Source: Muribaculaceae bacterium (GTDB taxonomy: Bacteria; Bacteroidota; Bacteroidia; Bacteroidales; Muribaculaceae). From it: a DNA stretch of 64,000 bases. The translations under genes and the position numbers were made by a program. The DNA is taken from NCBI GenBank assembly GCA_014867205.1, contig WGUO01000019.1:1-64000 (forward strand), written 5' to 3'. The notes below the pieces were generated by a model. That model was not told the origin of the DNA. It worked only from the letters and a program-made list of their open reading frames with translations, and searched no databases. This document shows, piece after piece, positions 25,734-34,791 of this stretch; within the stretch, counting starts at the first letter, position 1, and each line of letters begins with the position of its first letter.

Positions 25734-26343
25734 AGGCAGGCTTATCAATGCAGATAGTGACTGCGGGCTGCAGCCGGAAGAGTCAGACTCAAGGCAGAGC
25801 CGGGTATATCGCATGGGAGCCGGCAGGTTCGCACGCGAGCTGATGTTCCGCTATGCGGGCATATGGATGCTTGCATTGTCGCTGCTTGCCGTCGCGGGGA
25901 TTGCCTTGGGAATGACCGTCGATCTGCGGTGGCTGTTGGTCGGGTTGATGGTCGTGTTTGTGGCAGTGCCGATGGTTTTGGCATTTCTATACTACTATCA
26001 CGGCCTCCGCAGAGGCTGTTTCGTAAACACGATTGCCCATCGTATTGTTATTGAGGATGAGGGCCTGACGGCCAGACTGATGATTCCCGTTACGTTACCT
26101 TCATCGGCAGAGAATGAGTCGGAAGAAATAAAATCCGGTGTGGCTGCATATCGCACACGCGACGAGTTTTTCCCTTTCTCGGTAATGGAACGGTTCAGAA
26201 TCGGCAGTGATTCTGTCATCATCCCGCTCAGGGCACCATCAGCCGGTTTTCTGTGGATTCCGGCGGATGCCTTCAATGATACGGAGCATCTGTCCGCACT
26301 TCTCAGACGACTCGATTCAGAGACACACGACGATAAAAAATAG
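25723..26343 (+). CDS. Hypothetical membrane protein
   Basis: Protein of 206 residues with two adjacent membrane helices at about residues 45-92 (ALSLLAVAGIALGM, then WLLVGLMVVFVAVPMVLAFLYYY) and a C-terminal soluble domain ending FLWIPADAFNDTEHLSALLRRL, which resembles YcxB-like C-termini (a conserved hydrophobic pattern before a final helix). The start at 25723 is chosen because it overlaps the previous stop by 11 bases, as expected for coupled genes; an earlier start at 25609 would lie inside the neighbouring gene. Function unknown. Confidence 0.65.
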   Translation: MASEGRLINADSDCGLQPEESDSRQSRVYRMGAGRFARELMFRYAGIWMLALSLLAVAGIALGMTVDLRWLLVGLMVVFVAVPMVLAFLYYYHGLRRGCFVNTIAHRIVIEDEGLTARLMIPVTLPSSAENESEEIKSGVAAYRTRDEFFPFSVMERFRIGSDSVIIPLRAPSAGFLWIPADAFNDTEHLSALLRRLDSETHDDKK

Positions 26344-26356
26344 TTTTTTTACAGCC

Positions 26357-26779
26357 ATGCGTATTCTTAAGGATTCCAACAAAAAGTATTGCTTCATCAT
26401 GGACATGGATGTCCGTGATTATGAGCTCGACTGCGAGCAGATAGTCAACAACGCCAATTACCTGCACTACATGGAGCACACCCGGCATAAATTCTGTAAG
26501 GACGCCGGACTGTCGTTCATCGAGATGCACAATCAGGGCATAGATGCCGTGGTGCGCAAGATAGAGATTGAATACAAGACGTCGCTGCGCGGCGGAGACA
26601 GTTTTTTGAGTTGCCTCCGTCTCGAGCGCAAGGGCCCGCGTTTCATATTCCATCAGGATATTGTCAAGTCTAATGGAGATGTCTGTGCTGAGGGAATTGT
26701 CACAGTCGTCGTGCTGAAGGATGGAAAACTGACGCGAGGTGATGAACTGGCTGCCGTATTCAGCAGATATATAAAATAA
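26357..26779 (+). CDS. Hotdog-fold acyl-CoA thioesterase
   Basis: Protein of 140 residues of the 4-hydroxybenzoyl-CoA thioesterase/YbgC type. The conserved segment is VNNANYLHYMEHTRHKF after MDMDVRDYELDCEQI, with EIEYKTSLRGGDSF and a C-terminal strand EGIVTVVVLKDGK. It hydrolyses an acyl-CoA or acyl-ACP thioester; the chain is not predictable. Start at 26357 chosen from family length; an earlier in-frame start would overlap the preceding gene. It lies between a membrane gene (13 bases) and dprA (21 bases), so the run 24597-27922 may be one operon. Confidence 0.88.
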   Translation: MRILKDSNKKYCFIMDMDVRDYELDCEQIVNNANYLHYMEHTRHKFCKDAGLSFIEMHNQGIDAVVRKIEIEYKTSLRGGDSFLSCLRLERKGPRFIFHQDIVKSNGDVCAEGIVTVVVLKDGKLTRGDELAAVFSRYIK

Positions 26780-26800
26780 TACCCGCTAAATCAGTATAGG

Positions 26801-27922
26801 ATGGATACGGAACTGACATACAGGATCGCAGTGTCGATGACTCCTGGCGTGACTGCCGATATGGTCAGGCATATGGAGACCGAGGGGGTCGAGACCGGCA
26901 TGTTTGTGACGGGTCATATGTCAGAACTCGGCAGTAAACTTGGGGAAACATTCCGTATCCCCGATAGTGTGCGAACAGAGGCATTGTTTCGTGCGCGTCG
27001 GGAAGTAGAGTTTATATCACGCCACTCGATGAGGGCCATTTATCTCACCGATGAGGCCTATCCGCCACTACTGCGCGAGATTCCCGACGCGCCGGTGCTA
27101 ATTTACGTCCTGGGTGAAGCAGACCTTAACACCCAGCCCTCGCTCAATGTTGTCGGCACGCGGAAATGCACTACATACGGCATTTCGTTTTGCGAGCGTA
27201 TGGTTGGGGAACTTGCAGGCTACATACCGCAGGCGATGGTTGTCAGCGGCCTTGCATACGGCATTGACGCAGCCGGCCACACTGCGGCTCTTGATCACGG
27301 CCTTTTGACCTCGGCAGTTGTGGCACATGGCCTCGACATGATTTATCCGGCCCCAAATAGAGATCTGGCACGTAGGATAATAGCATCCGGAGGTGCGATA
27401 ATTTCGGAATATCCGACGGGAGTAAAGCCATTTCGCAATAATTTTCTGCAGCGAAACAGGATTATTGCCGGCCTATGCGAAATGACATTCGTAGTAGAGT
27501 CAGAAGTGCGCGGGGGAGCAATGAGTACCGCCAACCAGGCCTTCTCCTATTCGCGCGAGGTAATGGCACTCCCCGGACGAAGCACGGATATCAAAAGTTC
27601 GGGATGCAACATGCTTATTGCGCGTCAGAAGGCAAGTATATTCACCTCGGTGCCTGACATGATATCGCTGATGGGATGGAAGATTCCGGCTCTTGACATA
27701 GGTCTCGGCAATCTCGGACCCGACAGGCGCCTCTTTCCTGAACTTGAGGGTGATGCGGGTATAGTCTATCAGTATATGCGCACTGCGTCAGCACCGGTCT
27801 CTGTCGACGAGATACACATGGCGACATCGCTTCCGATGCCGTCGCTCATGGCCGCGCTCTCAGACCTCGAGTTCGAGGGGGTTGCGGTGAAACTTCCCGG
27901 TGCCCGCTACGAACTTTGCTGA
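26801..27922 (+). CDS. dprA: DNA-processing protein DprA
   Basis: Single-strand DNA-binding protein that loads RecA during natural transformation, widely conserved also in bacteria not known to be competent. The 373 residues show an N-terminal helical region, the Rossmann-like core with VVGTRKCTTYG, VVSGLAYGIDAAGHTAALDHG, FLQRNRIIAGL and EVRGGAMSTANQA, and a C-terminal winged helix (about 310-373, DEIHMATSLPMPSLMAALSDLE). Normal full length. Confidence 0.95.
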   Translation: MDTELTYRIAVSMTPGVTADMVRHMETEGVETGMFVTGHMSELGSKLGETFRIPDSVRTEALFRARREVEFISRHSMRAIYLTDEAYPPLLREIPDAPVLIYVLGEADLNTQPSLNVVGTRKCTTYGISFCERMVGELAGYIPQAMVVSGLAYGIDAAGHTAALDHGLLTSAVVAHGLDMIYPAPNRDLARRIIASGGAIISEYPTGVKPFRNNFLQRNRIIAGLCEMTFVVESEVRGGAMSTANQAFSYSREVMALPGRSTDIKSSGCNMLIARQKASIFTSVPDMISLMGWKIPALDIGLGNLGPDRRLFPELEGDAGIVYQYMRTASAPVSVDEIHMATSLPMPSLMAALSDLEFEGVAVKLPGARYELC

Positions 27923-28029
27923 TTATTCATGCCCCGCATGCAATACGGTCCTGTTTTTTTGTTATTATAGTATATCATTCTCATTAATGGGGCAGTTCAT
28001 GCTCCGTCAACCTCTAAATTATTTTTACC

Positions 28030-28914
28030 ATGAATGAAGAACGAGTAATACCGGCATCCGAACTTATCATAAATGATGATGGCTCGGCGTTTCATATTCA
28101 CCTGCGCCCCGAGCAGGTCTACGACAATGTGATATTCGTGGGAGATCCTGGACGTGTAGACATGGTGGCCTCCATGTTCGATTCAATCGACTACAATGTC
28201 TCTTCGCGTGAATTCCACACAATAGGAGGAAGATATAAGGGAACACCAGTAATGGTCATCTCGCACGGAATCGGACCCGACAACATCGAGATAGTCTTGA
28301 CAGAACTTGATGCCCTCGTGAATGTCGACTTTAAGACAAGAAAGGTCCGTAAGGAACACCGAACCCTAAACATAGTTCGTATCGGAACGTCAGGCTCGCT
28401 GCAGGAAGACCTCCACATCGGCGACTATGTGATCGCCGAGAAGGGGATGGGCTTTGACGGCATACTCAATTTCTATGCTGACCGCGACAAGGTGTGCGAC
28501 CTTGAGTTTGAGCGCGAGTTCTGCGAGCATACCGATTGGAACAGGACATGGGCGGCTCCCTACACTGCTGACGCTGATCCGGAGCTTGTCGAGCGCATCG
28601 GACGCGACGATATGGTGCGTGGCTATACAATAGCCGCTGTCGGCTTCTATGCGCCACAGGGACGTCAGGTGAGGCTTGCCCTCGCGGATCCTCACCTCAA
28701 CGAAAAAATAGAGAGTTTCCGTTATAATGGCCGTCCCATCACCAACTTCGAGATGGAGTCGGCATGCCTGCAGGGTCTGTCGCGGCTTTTGGGCCACAAG
28801 GCAATGACTGTTTGCTGCATCATTGCCGATCGCCGTGCCAACAACGCCAACACCGACTATAAGCCGCGTGTCAGGGAACTTGTCAGGACAGTCCTCGAGA
28901 GAATGATTGGTTAG
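28030..28914 (+). CDS. udp: Uridine/nucleoside phosphorylase
   Basis: Cytosolic enzyme of 294 residues that cleaves uridine (or a related nucleoside) with phosphate for salvage. NP-1 family signs: VIFVGDPGRVDMVASMF (phosphate loop), SHGIGPDNIEIVL, RIGTSGSLQEDLHIGDYVI, and the sugar/base-binding FEMESACLQGLSRL. The form with RTCNASGS-like insertions is absent; Bacteroidota enzymes of this type are generally named uridine phosphorylase. The stop codon lies in the first unit of a short G-rich repeat. Confidence 0.88.
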   Translation: MNEERVIPASELIINDDGSAFHIHLRPEQVYDNVIFVGDPGRVDMVASMFDSIDYNVSSREFHTIGGRYKGTPVMVISHGIGPDNIEIVLTELDALVNVDFKTRKVRKEHRTLNIVRIGTSGSLQEDLHIGDYVIAEKGMGFDGILNFYADRDKVCDLEFEREFCEHTDWNRTWAAPYTADADPELVERIGRDDMVRGYTIAAVGFYAPQGRQVRLALADPHLNEKIESFRYNGRPITNFEMESACLQGLSRLLGHKAMTVCCIIADRRANNANTDYKPRVRELVRTVLERMIG

Positions 28915-28978
28915 GTGTTAGGGGATTAGGGGGTTAGGTGTTAGGTGTTAGGTGTTAGGGGAGAGGGATTAGGTATTA
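28911..28978. repeat. TTAGGTG/TTAGGGG short tandem repeat
   Basis: About nine units built on TTAGG, mostly TTAGGTG with variants TTAGGGG and TTAGGGGG, run through the uridine phosphorylase stop codon (TAG 28912-28914) to 28978. The strand is strongly G-rich and telomere-like in look. Confidence 0.85.
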
Positions 28979-28995
28979 AGAGTATTGACAATAAA

Positions 28996-29027
28996 AAGGC
29001 CCGGACTGGTCGATCAGTCCGGGCCTT
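28996..29027. terminator. Bidirectional terminator between udp and the amylase gene
   Basis: Arms 28996-29008 (AAGGCCCGGACTG) and 29015-29027 pair perfectly over 13 bases with a 6-base loop; the A-rich left flank gives a T tract for the minus-strand transcript. Confidence 0.75.
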
Positions 29028-29052
29028 GCCGTTTACGTTTATATGAATTATG

Positions 29053-32000
29053 TTATCTTACGACTTCCTTTGTCACCTTGTTGCCACGGCGAACGATATA
29101 GATGCCGTTCGAGGGGTTCATGACGCGAACACCCTGCAGGTTGTAATACTCGGGGGTCGCGTTGGTGTCGGTGACGATTGTCTCAACAGCAGTATTAGTG
29201 CTCATCTTGCCGATGCGGGCGGGAGCATAGGTGATGATGTCCTCGTCTTCCTTCTCCTTCGATGTGTTGTCTCCGTATGAGTATTCCTCCTTGACATTGT
29301 CGAAATAAGAGGGATCATAGGGAGTGCCACCTACGGGGCTTGTGCCGTATTTGTCGCAATACATCACGCCGATACCGTTGCTTGCGATATAGTCTGCGGT
29401 TACACCGAGAACCGACAGAGGAATCTCGAACTCATAGAATGTGTGTGCGGTATCGTCAATCTCGCCGCGGAGGTCAACAAAACCGTCATTGCCCTTGAGG
29501 TCCTCGGGATCGCTGCCGAAGGGGAGACCCCAGATCTTAGTGATCGAGGGGAGAAGACCGTCTGTGTATCCGTAGAAGCCTGCTGGGAGACCCTTGCAGT
29601 ATGCGGCATCATATGATGCGTTGCCGTCGGGCGTCGGGATGAATAAACCGGGAGTGCCTGTGCCTGGCTTGGTTGAGCACATCAGGACAGCGTCAACTCC
29701 ATTGTTGAACTTGGCGCCTTTCTGCTTCTCGTTCCAGATGGGGCCAGTGCCGTCGATATATCCGGTGAAGCTCTTGTCGGGGTCGAGGTCGAATGCCCAC
29801 ATCATGTGTCCGTCCATATTGTAAGGCTTTGACTCCCCGGGCTGCTTACCCTCACCGTAGAGATCCCATACAGTGTATACGAACTGCACGCCGAGGTAGA
29901 GGTTGTCATTGTCATAAGCCGCATAGAGGGCATAGGAGTCAACGATTGGACGCTCGTGGAGACCCTTGTAGGCCTGAGCTACATCCCGGGCAACACCCTG
30001 TGCGATAAGTTCGTCCTCTGTCCAGTTGCTGAGGGCTGAGGTTGCGGGGTGACCGCTCATGCTGATGGTCTTGCGAGAACCTACCTTGCCGTCAGGATTA
30101 ACCTTGTAGTAGTCGGTGATGAGGTTGTTGGTAGGCTGCGGGTCGGGATTGACACCCCTCTTGCTGTAGGTGAATGTCTGAACATTGCTTGCGCCCTCAG
30201 ATGTCACTGCATATGTCTTGAGAGTAGTGGTCTCGGTGAATGTCAGGGCAGAAGTATACTTCGACGACGATGCATCGGGAGTTGAGCCGTTGACAGTATA
30301 GTAGATTGTTGCTGCGGGAGCGACAGTCAGTGTAACAGTCACGCTCTCGTCAAAACGAGTGCCCGATGCGGGGCTGGCCGTCACCACAGGTTTCTGGGGG
30401 TCATCGCCGTGGTTGCTGTATACACCGCCGTCGGTTACCTCTCCCTTGCCGCCTTTACCCTTGTAGATATGGTTGGCGATGGGCGCATGCTTATAGTCGG
30501 CAGTCTGGTCGCCGGAGTTATTGTGGAAGAGGAAGCCCTCAACAGTTGACGGATTCTCAGTGAAAGTATACTTCCAGACATTTCCCTCTACCTTGGTCAT
30601 GCTTACGCCGGGCCAGTCGGTATGGGGATTGCTCCAGTAGTGGATATTTACAGCAGACCAGTTTGACTCCGAGTTGTCATAATAGATAGTGAAGTCACCG
30701 GGATTGGGATCCGGGTTGGGATCGGGATTGGGATTCGGGTTAGAGCCGCCTGCGACACCGAGTTTAGTGCCCGAGCAGTCATATACGCCGCTCTTCACGT
30801 ACTGTAGGTCTCCGGTCTTGCCGTTGTCGCTGCCGGGGTTAAAGATGAGCTGTGTAGGCTCACCCTTGCCAGCGGGTATCTCCCATTTCCAGTAGTCACC
30901 GCTGCGAGTCATCTGGTCACCGGGCCAGGTGCCGCTTGCTGTGGAGTTGCCGCCGTCAGACCAAGCCCATACGTAAGGCTGACTCCAATTTGAGGTGTTC
31001 TTCAGATAGACACCGTTGATCTGGGGGAGTGAAGAGAAGTCATCGGGATTAGGGTTTGGATTGGGGTCCGGGTCCGGATTAGGATTGGGGTTGGGATCCG
31101 GGCCTACACCCTCTTTCACGAGGACTGCAATACCGCTTGAGCCTACGTTACCGCTGATGGTGGTTGCCGTCACGGTAAATGTGCCGCCGCTCACGCGGTC
31201 GGTATATGTGCCTGCGGGGCAGTATCCGCCGCCATTGACAACCGACACATTGCCGCTGCCCTTGGAAACGATGACAGCACCGCCATCCTTGCGGGTCACT
31301 GTGAATGTGTTGCCTGCGGCCTCGCACCAGTCAGCCCGGCCTGTCATCAGGTTGCGGAACTTGTTGACCTCTGCGATGTGTTTGTTCTTGAACGCAGTGG
31401 AGCCTTTGCCTACCTTGATATTGTTGAAGCCCTTGGCATTGGGACGAGCCAGATAGAGGGCCGTGGCGCCGTTGCGGCATGCATATGATGCGTAAGCACG
31501 GTCGATGACGCTCTGGTCAACATTCTGCGACCACTCGTCGTTTGCATAAGTATCGTGGCTTTCGCCCCAATATACCACCTTGGTATCTGAAAGTCCCTGG
31601 TTTACAACCCAGTCACCGCCATATCCGCCTGGGATACCGCCGTTCTCACGGGCAGCGCCATTGGAATATCTGTTATCTGTGACTGACATATACTGTGCGT
31701 ACTCCTTGATGATGCCGGCGTTGGGACCGGGAGCATCGAGAATCTCGCCATAGTGATACATGCCGGGAACAGAAGTGACTGAACTCCAGAAGTTGCAGCC
31801 CTCCGAGGGGAGGCCGATGTGCTTTGCCGCATCCCAACGGCATCCCTTGACGCCGAGAGACTAGAGTTTCTCAACATATGCCTTGCCGCGATCGCACACC
31901 TCCTGAAGTTCGGAGTTTATGTCTCCGTAGTCGCCGAGCTGGCCGTGGGTGATCGAATTTCTGTTGCCGTAGTCAATACCGCCTTCCCAGCGAACGCGGC

Positions 32001-32418
32001 CGTTCGAATCCCACCAGGTGTCGTGGTAGCCGTTTGTCTTGTCGACATGGTTTGCAACGACGTCGACTATAACCTTGATGCCATACTTCTCTGCTTCCTG
32101 ACAGAGAGCCTTGAGGTCATCCTCGCTACCCATGAAAGATGAGGCCTTGAACGCCATGTCATAGGGACGATAGAGGGCGTGCCATCCTTCTCCGGCACGA
32201 ATGTCTGCACGCTGCAGGGGTGATAACTGAACGGAACCGAAACCGGCGGCCGCAATGTTGGGGAGTTCCTCCTTCACCTGGTTGATCGACCAGTTGAAGC
32301 AATGCAGGATATTCCCCTCCTGGATGCCTGAGGGTAGACCGTAGTCCTCTCCCCAGACTGTTCCGCACATGCATGCAGAGAGCAGTAGTGCGAAAACACT
32401 TCTTTTGAAGAATTTCAT
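29053..32418 (-). pseudogene. Secreted multidomain GH13 alpha-amylase interrupted by one in-frame TAG
   Basis: One reading frame of 1,122 codons coding for a secreted alpha-amylase, broken only by TAG at 31861-31863 (codon 186). Before it: signal peptide (about 1-23) and GH13 region I (VDVVANHVDK). After it, in the same frame: SLGVKGCRWDAAKHI (region II, nucleophile Asp), MYHYGEILDAPG (region III, Glu) and VVYWGESHDTYAND (region IV). Downstream come PNPDPN linkers, two starch-binding modules of CBM26 type (QPYVWAWSDGG..., VNIHYWSNPHTDWPG), a chitobiase-C-like domain (YYTVNGSTPDASSSKYTSAL), a further carbohydrate-binding-like domain and a Por-type sorting tail (YYNLQGVRVMNPSNGIYIV). The 902-residue part starting at 31761 alone would lack the nucleophile. 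Either a recent pseudogene, a sequence error, or readthrough. Confidence 0.85.
30695..31100 (-). repeat. Two coding PNPDPN linker repeats in the amylase
   Basis: Low-complexity DNA of GGATTNGG/GGGTCNGG units at about 30695-30745 and 31040-31100 encodes Pro-Asn-Pro-Asp linkers between domains. Such linkers keep binding modules apart and are prone to length change. Confidence 0.75.
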
Positions 32419-32739
32419 GATTGGTTAATAAAATATGTGATTGTAAAGTTTTTTGTCCCGAAAAGCTGATTTGAAGGTTAATTATGGTGGTTATATAACG
32501 GCAAAAATCAGATACCGGATTCATTCGTTGCAGAATATGCCTGGTCCATTGTAATTTCTACCTTCTATCCACGATTGCAAAATTAATACAAATTATCATA
32601 ATTTGCAAATTTTTAAAAATGGGAAATTGACAATGATTCTTGGAAAATTTTCTTGGTAATAATATGGAACTCGCGCATTTTGCAGTATTACTGATGATAA
32701 TCTATGGTGTTCTGATTGTTATATAGTCAGCAAAAGGTA
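32419..32739. promoter_or_regulatory. Intergenic region with amylase promoter
   Basis: A 321-base AT-rich gap without genes. On the minus strand TTTG (complement of 32606-32609), 20 bases, then TAATTTTG (complement of 32578-32585) is a full consensus promoter for the amylase gene. It predicts a start near 32570 and a leader of about 150 bases. Confidence 0.7.
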
Positions 32740-32745
32740 ATGAAT

Positions 32746-33528
32746 ATGAAAAGAGTAATAATAATGGGTGCCTCATCGGGCATCGGATTGCGTGTAGCCG
32801 AGGAACTTGCATCGCGCGGAATAAAGGTCGGTATGGCCGCCCGTCATACCAATGCAATGCGTGAACTGAAAGAGAAGTATCCGGATATGGTGGAATATGC
32901 TTCAATTGACGTGACGCACGCCAATGCGCCTGAGTTGCTTGATAAGCTGATAGATAAGACCGGAGGCATGGACATATATTTTCATGTCTCGGGCATCGGT
33001 TACGAGAACCTGACCCTTGACCCCCAGCGTGAGGTAGACATTATAGCGACGAACGCCGGCGGTTTTGCACGTATGCTCTGTGCGGCCTACCGCTGGTTTC
33101 GCGACAATGGGAAACGTGGACAGATCGCAGCCGTGACGAGTGTGGCCGGCACAAACGGCATCGGTCGTCTGTCTGCCTATTCTGCCTCTAAGAAATGCGC
33201 CCAGACGTATATGGTGGCCCTTGAGCAGCTCGCGAATGAAGAAAAGGCGGATATCGTCTTTACCGATATCCGCCCCGGATGGGTCAGAACTCCTCTTCTC
33301 GTACCCGGACTGAGTTATCCGATGGAGATGGATCTTGACTATGCAGTGCCGCAGATCATCAAGGCGATAGTGCGCAAGCGGCGTGTAGCCGTGATTGACT
33401 GGCGGTGGAATCTGGTTGTCGGCCTGTGGCGACTCATACCCGACAGTGTGTGGACCCGTATGAACATTGAGATTTCGCGCCCGGATGCTCCGCTTCCTGC
33501 ACCTCCTCAGGCAATCAAGCCATCTTAG
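32746..33528 (+). CDS. Short-chain dehydrogenase/reductase
   Basis: Classical SDR of 260 residues: NAD(P) motif GASSGIGL near the N-terminus, and the active-site SAYSASKKCAQTYM with Tyr and Lys. The catalytic serine is in VTSVAGTNGIG. The C-terminal part after WVRTPLLVPG has a hydrophobic/basic segment (WNLVVGLWRLIPDSVW) that may touch the membrane. The substrate is unknown. Two ATGs (32740 and 32746) are possible; the second is used as the start of the conserved strand. Single gene, convergent with the PAS gene. Confidence 0.85.
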   Translation: MKRVIIMGASSGIGLRVAEELASRGIKVGMAARHTNAMRELKEKYPDMVEYASIDVTHANAPELLDKLIDKTGGMDIYFHVSGIGYENLTLDPQREVDIIATNAGGFARMLCAAYRWFRDNGKRGQIAAVTSVAGTNGIGRLSAYSASKKCAQTYMVALEQLANEEKADIVFTDIRPGWVRTPLLVPGLSYPMEMDLDYAVPQIIKAIVRKRRVAVIDWRWNLVVGLWRLIPDSVWTRMNIEISRPDAPLPAPPQAIKPS

Positions 33529-33574
33529 GTCTCCAAACTCTGAATTCGTCACTCATAACTCTTGCTTATGAGCT

Positions 33575-33925
33575 CTATCCCCTCACATAGTGCGGCATCT
33601 CGTCGGGGATGACCATCGAGATCTCCACCATGCCGGCTATTGTGCCGTTCTGTCTCCAGGGGGTCTGGTAGATCATCTTGCGCTGTCCGTTCTTACTGAT
33701 GGTGTAGGAATTGCTCTCTCCTGTGTCAAGCATGTGTCGAATCTTGTCGATTGATGCCTGAGAATGACATTCGAAGAGATTCTTGCCGATAAGGTCGCCG
33801 TGGCTTGCAAAAGTAGCGCGCGACCTCTCGTTCATGTAAAGAATGGTGCCGTTGGCGTCGCAGACCGTGACTGCGCAGTTCATCTGCTCGGCCCAGGGGA
33901 ATTCGTCATTGATTGTCTCAATCAT
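33575..33925 (-). CDS. Stand-alone PAS-domain protein
   Basis: Protein of 116 residues that is almost only one PAS domain: CAVTVCDANGTILYMNERSRATF, DLIGKNLFECH, and the closing strands KMIYQTPWRQNGTIAGMVEISM. No kinase, cyclase or DNA-binding domain follows, so it may act as a ligand- or redox-sensing partner protein. It lies 26 bases behind a lipoprotein gene on the same strand, so the two are probably cotranscribed. Confidence 0.85.
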   Translation of the reverse strand: MIETINDEFPWAEQMNCAVTVCDANGTILYMNERSRATFASHGDLIGKNLFECHSQASIDKIRHMLDTGESNSYTISKNGQRKMIYQTPWRQNGTIAGMVEISMVIPDEMPHYVRG

Positions 33926-33951
33926 TTTCCTTATGATTTGGTTGGGTTGTC

Positions 33952-34464
33952 TCAGTCTTTTTTATTTTTGAGTTGTTCGTTCATGCGCTCGAGCATCTCG
34001 ACTGCGCTTCCTGTGGTCCGCGGACTCTTGTCGAAATCAATCTTGACTTTCTGAGAGTTTTTGTCGAAAGTCAGAGAGTAGATGCTGTCGACCGTAATGA
34101 CTACAGGCGAGCCCTTAGTATCCGCGCTGCGGTAGATTCCGCTGTCTCCCTTCTCAAACGGGCGATCGAGCACGATGCTGTAATTTATCTTAGCGCGGTT
34201 GCCGTTTTCATAGACATAGAGAGCGGAGCGCTCAGGACTGAGTGCCACGATGACGCGACCGTCAAATTTTCCCTCGCGTTCATTCGCGCCTGTGATTTGA
34301 TATGCCGACGCGTCATAGATGCCGCTCTCAACGGGCTGGTTCTCGGCAAAGGCTGCATTCTCGGCAGCTGATTCCGAAGTCTTGTCGCCGGAGCCTTTCG
34401 AGCCGCAGGCGCAGAAGATCGTGAGTGCGGCTACTGCGAGTCCGCTGATAAAGGTTTTCTTCAT
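33952..34464 (-). CDS. Putative lipoprotein of unknown function
   Basis: Protein of 170 residues with an N-terminal lipoprotein-like signal (LTIFCACGSKG; Cys20 is the likely lipid site, although the -3 to -1 residues are not ideal). The mature part has a Ser/Glu/Ala-rich spacer followed by a compact beta-rich domain (SGIYDASAYQITG, GRVIVALSPERSALYVYENG, VITVDSIYSLTFDKN). The pattern recalls small NlpE-like or lipocalin-like barrels, but I do not claim membership. Its probable operon partner is the PAS protein. Confidence 0.65.
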   Translation of the reverse strand: MKKTFISGLAVAALTIFCACGSKGSGDKTSESAAENAAFAENQPVESGIYDASAYQITGANEREGKFDGRVIVALSPERSALYVYENGNRAKINYSIVLDRPFEKGDSGIYRSADTKGSPVVITVDSIYSLTFDKNSQKVKIDFDKSPRTTGSAVEMLERMNEQLKNKKD

Positions 34465-34549
34465 AAGCCAAAATATTTAATTGATTTTCTTGGTTATTCA
34501 CATGCCTCCCCCTGACGTTGACTATAAGCAGCGAATCGGGAATGGTTTG

Positions 34550-34580
34550 CAAATATAACTAAAAAGCATGATACCCCGAA
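34550..34580 (-). promoter_or_regulatory. Promoter of the lipoprotein-PAS unit
   Basis: On the minus strand TTCG (complement of 34577-34580; one base off TTTG), 19 bases, then TATATTTG (complement of 34550-34557). The start point should lie near 34543. The rest of the gap 34465-34791 holds only the terminator of the next gene. Confidence 0.6.
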
Positions 34581-34747
34581 ATCTGATTTAAGATCCGGTT
34601 CGTGTCATGCCTGAAGGCAATGGGTGGTCACGTAAGTAAAGATCAGGAGAGGAGTACCCCCCTCGCCGCAGGGGTGTGTGCGGTTTCATGTGAACCTGCC
34701 TTTCACAAGGATCAGCACACTTGGGACAATCGTCAAAATATAATAAA

Positions 34748-34771
34748 AGCCTGCGCGTGGGGGCGCAGGCT
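34748..34771 (-). terminator. Intrinsic terminator after the SPFH gene and polysaccharide locus
   Basis: Stem AGCCTGCGC (34748-34756) with GCGCAGGCT (34763-34771), followed on the minus strand by TTTTATTATATTTT. It probably marks the end of the transcript that may run through the whole polysaccharide locus. Confidence 0.75.
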
Positions 34772-34791
34772 GCCTTATGAGTCAGATTATG

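Noticed and set aside
16884..29053. Sorting-tail proteins as evidence of a type IX secretion locus in the window
   Set aside because: Three proteins carry Por-type tails, but no secretion-system component is encoded here, so only the cargo side is seen.
30695..31100. G-rich repeats first considered as a possible CRISPR or minisatellite array
   Set aside because: They are in frame and encode Pro-Asn-Pro-Asp linkers between domains; spacers are not unique.
31990..32010. TTCGAATCC sequence resembling a tRNA T-loop
   Set aside because: It lies in the coding sequence of the amylase and no acceptor or anticodon stem can be formed around it.
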